Assembly (NCBI GenBank): GCA_003266075.1
Contig: MUZZ01000190.1
Span: 1-8,817 of the forward strand
DNA: 8,817 nucleotides
Source: Methanosphaera sp. rholeuAM74
GTDB taxonomy: Archaea; Methanobacteriota; Methanobacteria; Methanobacteriales; Methanobacteriaceae
Direction: 5' to 3'
Shown here: piece after piece, positions 1 to 6,297 of the stretch
Position numbering within the stretch: position 1 is the stretch's first letter
How the letters are laid out: each line of letters opens with the position of its first letter
The notes under the pieces: model-generated
Database searches by the model: none
Seen by the model: the letters and a program-made list of their open reading frames with translations, nothing else
Told to the model about the DNA's origin: nothing
Position numbers and translations under genes: made by a program

Positions 1-1
1 G

Positions 2-493
2 GGTATTCATTTTAGGATAAAACATTCTGATAAGCACATTCACCACGATCAGGGAGTGATAAATGGAGTACTCAATGGGAGGATATTAATTCTCGATCCA
101 AGGTATAACTGGTTAAGTAATTTTCATGGGAGAAAAGTGGGGGATGTAATTAAGTTCTATACTAATCCTGAGTGTTATTATAGTATGGAAGTATTGGTTG
201 ATGCCCAAAAAAATCCAGTATTTCTACACTTCTGTGGAGGAGCTAACGGGCGTCCATGGACTAATCCTAAACATTATTATCATGATTTATACAATGAATA
301 TGCATTATTGGCTGGCGTAGATGAAGAAAAGTTATATTCACAAGATGATACAAACAAACTATTTGGTAAAATATGTGCTTTGATATATTTCAATGAGTAT
401 ATATCGTGGATTATGAAAATGGTGCCTGATAAAATTGCCAGAAAGATCACTAATATTATTTTGGAATTCAGATTAAAATATTCTCATTTATAA
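2..493 (+). CDS. Glycosyltransferase family 8 protein, C-terminal part (5' end outside window)
   Basis: The reading frame is open from the first complete codon at position 2 to the TAA at 491-493, so this is the last 163 residues of a longer protein; the GTG at 56 is internal. Two GT8 signatures are visible. The first is DQGVINGVLNGRI, matching the family DQ-x-x-[IL]-N block that precedes a short strand and PxxYN (here DPRYN). The second is FLHFCGGANGRPW, matching HFxGxxKPW, whose His is a metal ligand in GT8 enzymes. The DxD motif and the nucleotide-sugar binding half lie off the left edge. GT8 enzymes are retaining transferases that use UDP-sugars (galactose or glucose) on surface polysaccharides or glycolipids. 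The tail after residue ~120 (WIMKMVPDKIARKI) is basic and amphipathic and could touch the membrane. It converges on cdc48. Donor and acceptor cannot be told from this fragment. Family assignment is confident, substrate is not. Confidence 0.85.
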   Translation, partial: GIHFRIKHSDKHIHHDQGVINGVLNGRILILDPRYNWLSNFHGRKVGDVIKFYTNPECYYSMEVLVDAQKNPVFLHFCGGANGRPWTNPKHYYHDLYNEYALLAGVDEEKLYSQDDTNKLFGKICALIYFNEYISWIMKMVPDKIARKITNIILEFRLKYSHL

Positions 494-505
494 TAAGTCT
501 TATTA
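491..505. repeat. Short palindrome over the GT8 stop codon
   Basis: TAATAAG at 491-497 and CTTATTA at 499-505 form a 7-bp inverted repeat around one central T. It includes the GT8 stop codon and abuts the A8/T8 run used by the cdc48 terminator. It may contribute to separating the two convergent transcripts, but it is short and AT-rich and could be chance. Confidence 0.3.
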
Positions 506-544
506 AAAAAAAGGGGAGGTTAAGTTGTAGAATTTCTTCTACAA
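505..544 (-). terminator. Hairpin plus oligo-T terminator of cdc48
   Basis: Positions 525-532 (TTGTAGAA) and 537-544 (TTCTACAA) form a perfect 8-bp stem. Read on the minus strand the four-base loop is GAAA, a GNRA-type tetraloop. It starts 12 bases past the cdc48 stop codon and is followed on the minus strand by a C-rich stretch and then eight T's (the A-run at 505-512). This fits transcription termination for cdc48. On the plus strand no T-run follows, so it does not look bidirectional. Confidence 0.65.
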
Positions 545-556
545 TGATGGTTTAAT

Positions 557-2749
557 TTAGTTGTAGGATACCAGTTCTTTTTCTTTTATTGGTTTGACTT
601 TTTTCATTGCTCTTTCGAATTCGCTCATGTATACTTTTTCTGCTTCCATGTCTTCTCTTAGTGTGAGTAGTACTGCTTCTCTGCATACTGCTTCGATGTC
701 TGCTCCTACGTATCCTTCACTTTTTCTTGCTAGTTCGTCTAGGTCTACGTCACTTGCTATTGGCATGCCTTTGGTGTGTACTTCGAATATTGATTTTCTT
801 GATTCTTCATCTGGTAAGCCTACTTCTACGTGTCTGTCGAATCGTCCTGGTCTTAGTAGTGCTGGGTCTATTATGTCTTTTCTGTTGGTTGCAGCTATTA
901 CTGCTATGTTGTGGAGTTCTTCCATTCCATCCATTTCTGTTAGGAGTTGGTTTACCACTCTTTGGGTTACACCACTGTCTCCACTGGTTAGTCCTCTTGC
1001 TGGTGCTATTGAATCTATTTCATCAAAAAATATGACTGTTGGTGCTGTTTGTCTTGCTTTTCTGAATACTTCTCTGATTCCTTTTTCTGAGTCTCCCACC
1101 CATTTTGAAAGTAGTTCTGGTCCTTTTACGGATATGAAGTTTGCGTCACTTTCGTTTGCTACTGCTTTTGCTAGTAGGGTTTTTCCTGTTCCAGGTATTC
1201 CTGTTAATAGGACTCCTTTTGGTGGGTTTATTCCAAATTGTTTGAATTTTTCTGGGTTTTTCAGTGGCCATTCTATTGCTTCTTTGAGTTCCTGTTTAGC
1301 GTTTTCCAGTCCTCCCACGTCGTCCCATGTGACGTCTGGTATTTGTACCATTACTTCTCTTAGTGCTGATGGCTGGATTTCTTTGAGTGCTTCTTTAAAG
1401 TCTTTCTGGTGTAGTACCATTTTTTCGAGTACTTCTGCTGGTACTTCCTTGTCTGTCTGTATTTCTGGGAGTATTCTTCTTAGTACTAGCATTGCTGCTT
1501 CTTTACATAGTGCTTGTAGGTCTGCTCCTACGAATCCGTGTGTTACATTGGTTATTTTGTCGAGGTTTACGTCATCATCTAGTGGCATACGTCTTGTGTG
1601 TATTTCTAGGATTTCTTTTCTTTCATCTTTGTCTGGTACACCTATTTCTATTTCTCTGTCAAATCGTCCTGGTCTTCTTAGTGCTTCGTCTATTGCGTCT
1701 GGTCTGTTTGTTGCACCGATTACCACTACTTCTCCTCTGCTTTTTAGTCCATCCATGAGTGTTAGTAGTTGTGCTACTGTTCTGCGTTCTACGTCTCCTG
1801 TTACTTCTGCTCTTTTTGGTGCAATTGCGTCTAGTTCGTCTATGAATATGATTGATGGGCTGTTTTCTTCTGCTTCTTCAAAGAGTTCTCTTAGTTGTTC
1901 TTCTGATCCTCCAACGTATTTGCTCATGATTTCTGGTCCGTTTATTAGTATGAAGTGAGCGTTGGTTTCATTTGCTACTGCTTTTGCTAGTAGGGTTTTT
2001 CCTGTTCCTGGTGGTCCATGGAGTAGTACTCCTTTTGGTGCAGATATTCCTAGTTGTTTGAATAGTTCTGGTCTTTTTAGTGGGATTTCAACCATTTCCC
2101 TGATTTTTTTGACTTCGTTTTCCAGTCCACCGATGTCTTCGTAGGATACGTCTATGAGGTTTTCTACTCCTTCAAATTTGCTTGGGTCTACTGGTTTGGT
2201 TTCCATTTGTATTTGTGTGTTTTCGGTTATTTTCACTGGTCCTAGTGGCTTGGTGTTTACTACTGCTATTTTTATTTCACCTATTGATGCTACGTTGCTC
2301 ATCATTTGGCTGAATATGTCTTCAAACAGCATGTTCGGTGTTTTTGGTTGTGGTCTTCGTACTCCTGTTACGATTATGTCTCCTTTGTTTATTATTCTGT
2401 TTAAGAAGATTCCGTTTAGATTTCCTTGTATTGCTATTTCTTGGTCTACTGGTGCTAGTTTAACTACTTTTGCTTCTTTTATTTGTGCTGGTCTTATTGT
2501 TACTTCTTCTCCGATGGATGTTCCAGCATTTTTTCTTAGGTAGCTGTCTATTCTCAGTATTCCTAGGCTTACGTCGGATTGTGATGCTACTACTGTGGCT
2601 GTTGTTATCTTGTTTCCTTCAATTTCGATTATGTCTCCGTCTTTAAGATTCAGGTCTTCCATGCATTTTGGGTCGATTCTTGCGACGGATTTTCCTATAT
2701 CGGTTTGTGAGAATGCTTCTGCTACTTTTAATTTTATTTCGTTTTCCAT
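557..2749 (-). CDS. cdc48: Cdc48/VCP/VAT-type AAA+ ATPase
   Basis: A 730-residue hexameric ATPase that unfolds proteins, in archaea probably feeding the 20S proteasome. Domain order (numbered from the chosen start): N-terminal double-psi barrel and second N domain, about 1-180; D1 with Walker A GPPGTGKT at 245-252, Walker B FIDE ending at D304-E305, sensor-1 Asn at 348 and RRPGRFDR at 358-365; D2 with Walker A GIPGTGKT at 517-524, Walker B FFDE ending at D576-E577, sensor-1 Asn at 622 and LRPGRFDR at 632-639. Both ATPase sites look intact. The D2 pore loop has the usual KWVG; D1 has KYVGG. Start choice: the frame extends five codons further to an ATG at 2764, but GGAGG lies across those codons (2758-2762), 8 bases before the ATG at 2749, so 2749 is the start. 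The C-terminus ends LVSYN, with a penultimate Tyr. It has its own promoter and terminator, so it is probably monocistronic. Confidence 0.97.
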   Translation of the reverse strand: MENEIKLKVAEAFSQTDIGKSVARIDPKCMEDLNLKDGDIIEIEGNKITTATVVASQSDVSLGILRIDSYLRKNAGTSIGEEVTIRPAQIKEAKVVKLAPVDQEIAIQGNLNGIFLNRIINKGDIIVTGVRRPQPKTPNMLFEDIFSQMMSNVASIGEIKIAVVNTKPLGPVKITENTQIQMETKPVDPSKFEGVENLIDVSYEDIGGLENEVKKIREMVEIPLKRPELFKQLGISAPKGVLLHGPPGTGKTLLAKAVANETNAHFILINGPEIMSKYVGGSEEQLRELFEEAEENSPSIIFIDELDAIAPKRAEVTGDVERRTVAQLLTLMDGLKSRGEVVVIGATNRPDAIDEALRRPGRFDREIEIGVPDKDERKEILEIHTRRMPLDDDVNLDKITNVTHGFVGADLQALCKEAAMLVLRRILPEIQTDKEVPAEVLEKMVLHQKDFKEALKEIQPSALREVMVQIPDVTWDDVGGLENAKQELKEAIEWPLKNPEKFKQFGINPPKGVLLTGIPGTGKTLLAKAVANESDANFISVKGPELLSKWVGDSEKGIREVFRKARQTAPTVIFFDEIDSIAPARGLTSGDSGVTQRVVNQLLTEMDGMEELHNIAVIAATNRKDIIDPALLRPGRFDRHVEVGLPDEESRKSIFEVHTKGMPIASDVDLDELARKSEGYVGADIEAVCREAVLLTLREDMEAEKVYMSEFERAMKKVKPIKEKELVSYN

Positions 2750-2757
2750 ATTATATT

Positions 2758-2762
2758 CCTCC
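2758..2762 (-). promoter_or_regulatory. Ribosome binding site that fixes the cdc48 start
   Basis: Read on the minus strand this is GGAGG, 8 bases before the ATG at 2749. It overlaps the upstream in-frame ATG at 2762-2764, which has no comparable site before it. This rules in favour of the 730-residue product. Confidence 0.85.
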
Positions 2763-2838
2763 ATTATTTTTATGTTATTTGATTATTGTGATTAATTATT
2801 TTTTTTCTTTTTTGTAATTATAACTATATTTCTTTTAG

Positions 2839-2846
2839 TATATAAA
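2839..2846 (-). promoter_or_regulatory. TATA box for cdc48
   Basis: TATATAAA on the plus strand reads TTTATATA on the minus strand, the typical methanogen TATA element. With the usual spacing of about 25 bases, transcription would start near 2815, giving a leader of roughly 65 bases before the cdc48 ATG. The BRE immediately upstream is not obviously purine-rich. The same element lies too close to the weak plus-strand frame at 2863 to serve it. Confidence 0.6.
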
Positions 2847-3189
2847 GGTTACTAAAAGGTATGTGATTATAAAACATATAATTATCGATATAATAACTAT
2901 ATTTATCGCAATCATATTCATAATATCATTAATAATTTTCATAAAGTTTCAGATTTTTATTGAAATATTTTTATTTTCAAATTCACTTTTATTTTTCTGG
3001 GATACATCAAAACCCATAATATTAATTATTCTACCTTACAGTCCGTAATGTACTCTCTTAATTTAACATGATATTTAGAATATTTTTCTCGTGGTGTTCT
3101 ACTTTTTTTATCAGAAATCAAGCTTACACTAGTGGGATATTGATAAATTGGTTGATAAATACACTTTAACAAGAAAAAGAATTGTATTA

Positions 3190-3209
3190 GAAAAAATTAT
3201 GGAAAAAAA
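3190..3209 (-). terminator. Oligo-T terminator of tyrA
   Basis: Just past the tyrA stop codon, the minus strand has two T-runs close together (plus-strand A-runs at 3204-3209 and 3191-3196). There is no clear stem. Oligo-T runs alone commonly end archaeal transcripts. Confidence 0.5.
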
Positions 3210-3212
3210 TAG

Positions 3213-4544
3213 TTATCTTATGATTCCGCCCATTCCCTTCAGATACTCCTCGACAATTGCCTTATCTTTCTTGTCAAACACACAGTAATGGAAAGTTATG
3301 CTAATGTAGTCGTTGGGAACTTGTATGCCCTCATAAACCTCTTTAACATTAGCGTCAATGATAACATTAATATTAGAGATAATGTCTAAGAGAACGTCCA
3401 CATCACAAGTTTTTAAAAATAAAACAGAAACATCAAAATGATGAACGGTTAAATTGGTTTTCTTCCACGTAAGTAATTCTTCATCACTTAATATTTTCAC
3501 ATTAGAAAGCTTCAAAGTAGTTTCATCGCCATTCAAGTTGCTTAATGTGACCTGTTTAGCATCAACGTCTTTGACTATTCCAACATGAATGTTGTGTGAG
3601 TACTGGTGTTCTAAGCCAATTTCGATTCCTATTGAATTTTTCAGGATATTCAATTCTCTGGTTAAGGTACTTATTGCTTTATCTGATCTTCCAAGTGCTT
3701 CTTCAAATTCATCTAGGTGTTTTGCTGATTCACTCATTTCGTGAACGAATTGTTCTTCATTTCCTTCTTCTATTAGGTTGGCAAGGTAGTTTATCTCTTT
3801 AATGAACTTTTTACGTGATAGTGATGTTTCATCGTTGGATTTTTGGATTGAATAGTACAGGTATGGGTTTTGTGATACTATACGGCTAATCATATCCATC
3901 ATTAAACTGTAGACTGGACTTGCAAACTCTCGTGATTTCTTTACACATATATCAAGTTTTCTTATGGTGGATGCGATGCTTATATATGAAAAATGAGTTA
4001 ATCCCTGTACGACACTCATGGTTTTGTCATGTTCTTCAGGTGTACTTAGCACTATGTGTGCTTTGTTGTCTTCTAGGTATTTGATTATTTTATCATACCA
4101 TTTCTGGCATCGGCTAGGTAGTGGTGTTAATATGACTACTTGTCCTTCTAGTGATGGGACTCGTGGTCCAAACATTGGATGGCATGGCAGAATTTCTGTG
4201 TGTTCTGGTGTGTGTTCTAGTAGTGTGTTTGTTACTTCTTTTTTTACTGATGTCACATCGATTATCAGTGAATTTTCTTTTGTGTGTGGTGCTACTTCTT
4301 TTATGGTGTCATTCATGTTTTCTATGGGAGTACTAAATATGGTGATGTCTGCATCTTTTACTGATTCGATGTTATTATCACTATATTTAGCCCCTATTTT
4401 TTCTGCTATTTTATAGCCTGTTTCGTAGTTTCGACTTGTAATTGTTACATTAAAATTATCTTTTATCAGTTTTTTGGCTATCCAGTTACCTAATCCTCTG
4501 CTTCCACCAATAATTGTTATTTTAATATCTTTGTTACAAGTCAT
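3213..4544 (-). CDS. tyrA: Prephenate dehydrogenase with extra C-terminal domain
   Basis: A 443-residue enzyme that oxidises and decarboxylates prephenate to 4-hydroxyphenylpyruvate in tyrosine synthesis. The N-terminal Rossmann domain has the glycine-rich loop IIGGSRGLG at 11-19, the DxxSVK block at 96-101 and the TyrA signature HPMFGP at 122-127, with GLTHF at 181-185 in the helical dehydrogenase domain (about 170-300). Bacterial TyrA proteins are usually shorter. Here about 140 further residues (305-443) form a small beta segment (about 318-360) and then a region whose predicted order is strand-helix-strand-strand-helix-strand, like a ferredoxin-type or ACT-like fold. No chorismate mutase domain is present. 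The start has AGGT at 4552-4555, 7 bases upstream. It lies 35 bases behind the 102-residue gene on the same strand, so the two are probably co-transcribed. The last ~45 codons use many more G-ending codons than the rest. Confidence 0.92.
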   Translation of the reverse strand: MTCNKDIKITIIGGSRGLGNWIAKKLIKDNFNVTITSRNYETGYKIAEKIGAKYSDNNIESVKDADITIFSTPIENMNDTIKEVAPHTKENSLIIDVTSVKKEVTNTLLEHTPEHTEILPCHPMFGPRVPSLEGQVVILTPLPSRCQKWYDKIIKYLEDNKAHIVLSTPEEHDKTMSVVQGLTHFSYISIASTIRKLDICVKKSREFASPVYSLMMDMISRIVSQNPYLYYSIQKSNDETSLSRKKFIKEINYLANLIEEGNEEQFVHEMSESAKHLDEFEEALGRSDKAISTLTRELNILKNSIGIEIGLEHQYSHNIHVGIVKDVDAKQVTLSNLNGDETTLKLSNVKILSDEELLTWKKTNLTVHHFDVSVLFLKTCDVDVLLDIISNINVIIDANVKEVYEGIQVPNDYISITFHYCVFDKKDKAIVEEYLKGMGGIIR

Positions 4545-4579
4545 CTTTTTTACCTTTTTTGTCTTTATAGTATTATATT

Positions 4580-4888
4580 TTATAGTTCAATTTTAATAAC
4601 TTTATTGTCGTTGTAGTATTCTCCTATTACTTCTAGTAGTTCTCGTATTTTCTCGTTTTCGATTAATTTCTTCAGTGCATCGTATTCTTCGGGTGTTTTC
4701 AGGTTGAATCCTTTTTTCCTTATGTTTTTTCCGTTGTGTACTGGATTTATTTCTACATACATTTGTACTTTGTCGTCTTGTCGTGGTGCTTTGAATAGGC
4801 TTACTCCGTCTATGGAGGTTTCTATTCTCTGCCATACATCGACTTGTTCAATTATTTTTATTAATTCTTTTCTTTGTTCGTTGTTCAT
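4580..4888 (-). CDS. Small protein of unknown function, first gene of the tyrA operon
   Basis: A 102-residue soluble protein I do not recognise with certainty. It begins with an amphipathic helix (about 1-22), followed by beta-rich sequence (GVSLFKAP at 28-35, VQMYVEINPV at 41-50), a basic turn HNGKNIRKKGFNL at 51-63 and two charged helices (66-93). The order of hairpin, basic NGK..RKKG turn, then a helix starting TPEEYDALKKLI loosely resembles PC4-type single-stranded nucleic acid binding domains, but this is only a pattern impression. There are no Cys pairs, membrane segments or signal peptide. A good Shine-Dalgarno site, AGGTGA at 4902-4907, lies 13 bases upstream, which is rather far, but no closer in-frame start exists. 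A TATA box sits at 4942-4949. Its place ahead of tyrA with only 35 bases between suggests shared transcription, not necessarily shared function. Confidence 0.8.
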   Translation of the reverse strand: MNNEQRKELIKIIEQVDVWQRIETSIDGVSLFKAPRQDDKVQMYVEINPVHNGKNIRKKGFNLKTPEEYDALKKLIENEKIRELLEVIGEYYNDNKVIKIEL

Positions 4889-4941
4889 AAGTGTTTTTAT
4901 TTCACCTTTGTAAATTTGTAATACTAATTATGTTTTCAATA

Positions 4942-4949
4942 ATATATAA
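4942..4949 (-). promoter_or_regulatory. TATA box for the 102-residue gene and tyrA
   Basis: On the minus strand this reads TTATATAT. A start site about 25 bases downstream, near 4918, would leave a leader of about 30 bases containing the AGGTGA site at 4902-4907. Spacing and strand both fit this operon. Confidence 0.6.
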
Positions 4950-4963
4950 GTATTACTTTTTCC

Positions 4964-4971
4964 TATATAAA
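4964..4971 (+). promoter_or_regulatory. TATA box for pelA
   Basis: TATATAAA on the plus strand. A start near 4995 would give a leader of about 45 bases before the pelA ATG. It lies only 14 bases from the minus-strand TATA box, so the two promoters are back to back and the pre-initiation complexes may interfere. Confidence 0.6.
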
Positions 4972-5039
4972 TTAACACTTAAAAAATATTTCTAATAAAT
5001 AACACAAATATAATCATATAAACAATACGAGAAAACACC

Positions 5040-6095
5040 ATGCAAATCAAAAAACAAGACAAAAAAATCGGATTAATCGAACTAATGCCAGAAACAATAG
5101 ACGACCTATGGCATATATCACACATAGTAGAAGAAAACGACTACATATCAACACTCACAACAAGAAGAATCCAAGACACCAACTCAGGAAAAACAAGAGC
5201 AGACCGTGGAGTCAAAAAAACATTCTACCTGGGAATAAGAGTAGAAAAAATAAGCTTCCACAAATACACAGGAATGCTGAGATTCACAGGAATCATAGAA
5301 TCAGGACCAGAAGACCTAATACCCCTAGGCTCACACCACACAATAAACCTACAACCAAACAACACAATACGAATACAGAAAAACTGGAACAAATGGTCAC
5401 TACAACGACTCAAAGAAGCAACAAAAAGACGCAGTCAATCAGCAGACATAATCCTAGCAATAGAAGATGATACAACAGAAATAGGATTAATAAAACAATA
5501 CGGCATAGAATATACTGGACCCATCACCGCAGACATATCAGGAAAAAGACAGATACAAAAAAACAGGAAAGACAAAATAAAAGAATACTTCAAACAAATA
5601 ATGGACATACTAGAACAACACCAGCCAATAAACAAACTAATAATAATAGGACCAGGCTTTACAAAAAACGACTTCTACCAATACCTAGAACAAAATAATC
5701 CAGAATTAGCAAAAAAATCAGCCCTAGAAAATACTGGTGCAGGAGGACACGCAGGAATACAGGAAGTACTAAAAAAGGGCATAGTCGAAAAACTGACACA
5801 AGAAGCACAAGTAGCAAGGGAAACATCAGTAATGAACAAATTCCTAGAAAAAATAGCTAAATCATCTGATTACGTTGCATACTCCAAGAACGAGGTAAAA
5901 AAAGCCACAGACATGGGTGCAGTGGAAAAACTATTAGTACTCGATGAAGCAGTAAGAGACACATCCAGCCAACAAATCATGAACAACGTAGAAAACATGG
6001 GAGGAAAAGTGATGATAATAAGCAGTCAACACGATGCAGGAAAACAATTAGAATCACTAGGATCATTTGCAGCATTTCTAAGATACCCAATATAA
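5040..6095 (+). CDS. pelA: Archaeal Pelota (Dom34), ribosome rescue and mRNA surveillance factor
   Basis: A 351-residue paralogue of release factor aRF1. Pelota enters the empty A site of stalled ribosomes, delivered in archaea by aEF1-alpha, and with ABCE1 splits them. Three domains are visible: an Sm-like N domain (about 1-128, with TTRRIQDTNSGKTRADRG at 40-57, a typical Pelota loop), a central domain (about 134-255, from ADIILAIEDD through LIIIGPGFTKNDF to GAGGHAGIQEVL at 233-244) and a C-terminal domain (about 258-351, ending SFAAFLRYPI, the family end). No GGQ is present, as expected for Pelota and unlike a release factor. Length matches the family. The ATG at 5040 has no good Shine-Dalgarno site before it (GAGAAAACACC), so initiation may be weak or leader-dependent. 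Codons are strikingly A- and C-ending. No clear oligo-T terminator follows. Confidence 0.96.
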   Translation: MQIKKQDKKIGLIELMPETIDDLWHISHIVEENDYISTLTTRRIQDTNSGKTRADRGVKKTFYLGIRVEKISFHKYTGMLRFTGIIESGPEDLIPLGSHHTINLQPNNTIRIQKNWNKWSLQRLKEATKRRSQSADIILAIEDDTTEIGLIKQYGIEYTGPITADISGKRQIQKNRKDKIKEYFKQIMDILEQHQPINKLIIIGPGFTKNDFYQYLEQNNPELAKKSALENTGAGGHAGIQEVLKKGIVEKLTQEAQVARETSVMNKFLEKIAKSSDYVAYSKNEVKKATDMGAVEKLLVLDEAVRDTSSQQIMNNVENMGGKVMIISSQHDAGKQLESLGSFAAFLRYPI

Positions 6096-6216
6096 GCAAT
6101 ATTAGGCCCACGTTTAAATAGTTTTCATCTAAACATCCCCAGAGAAATCATTACTCCAACCAGATACATCCTAGCATCATATGATTTAAAAATGGTAATC
6201 ATTTTATATTACGTGT

Positions 6217-6224
6217 TTTATATA
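6217..6224 (+). promoter_or_regulatory. TATA box for the MraY-like gene
   Basis: TTTATATA, followed by a second overlapping candidate (ATTTATATA, 6224-6232). Either would start transcription around 6246-6257, that is downstream of the in-frame TTG at 6241, which supports the later ATG at 6298 as the real start and a leader of about 45 bases. The stretch 6096-6216 before it shows nothing recognisable. Confidence 0.6.
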
Positions 6225-6287
6225 TTTATATAGGATTGAATTGAATAACATACTTATATTCAATTTAGTTATAACTCTAAAGATGTT

Positions 6288-6292
6288 GGTGA
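6288..6292 (+). promoter_or_regulatory. Ribosome binding site that fixes the MraY-like start
   Basis: GGTGA, 5 bases before the ATG at 6298. The alternative starts in the same frame (TTG 6241, ATG 6283) have no such site. The MurG-like gene uses the same GGTGA at nearly the same spacing. Confidence 0.8.
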
Positions 6293-6297
6293 ATATA

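Larger units (their letters stand above)
2765..3212. other. AT-rich gap between cdc48 and tyrA
   Basis: The gap holds the cdc48 promoter at its left end and the T-rich tyrA terminator at its right end. In between there is no gene I can support. A 61-codon plus-strand frame at 2863-3048 encodes a very hydrophobic Ile/Phe-rich peptide, but it has only a GTG start and no usable ribosome site. A short plus-strand frame from about 3130 onward reads like a charged helix (KLVDKYTLTRKRIVLEKI), lacks a start, and runs into antisense tyrA; it may be a remnant or chance. Confidence 0.5.

Noticed and set aside
594..1958. 454-codon open frame on the plus strand, antisense to cdc48
   Set aside because: It is a Ser/Leu-rich shadow produced by the codon use of cdc48, which is clearly the real gene with intact ATPase motifs. 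The frame matches no known domain.
2750..2764. Five-residue extension of Cdc48 (MEEYN)
   Set aside because: These codons contain the GGAGG ribosome site for the next ATG, so they are most likely leader.
2863..3048. 61-codon hydrophobic plus-strand frame that could be a small membrane protein
   Set aside because: It starts only with GTG, has no ribosome site at a workable distance and no suitable promoter, and its Ile/Phe richness is what random AT-rich DNA gives. A conserved homologue would change this view.
5108..5470. 120-codon frame overlapping pelA in another phase, rich in Asn, Arg and His
   Set aside because: A shadow of the A/C-rich pelA coding sequence. pelA has full-length family similarity.
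6241..6297. N-terminal extension of the MraY-like protein from a TTG at 6241
   Set aside because: The extension lies before the transcription start expected from the TATA box, and GGTGA precedes the ATG at 6298.
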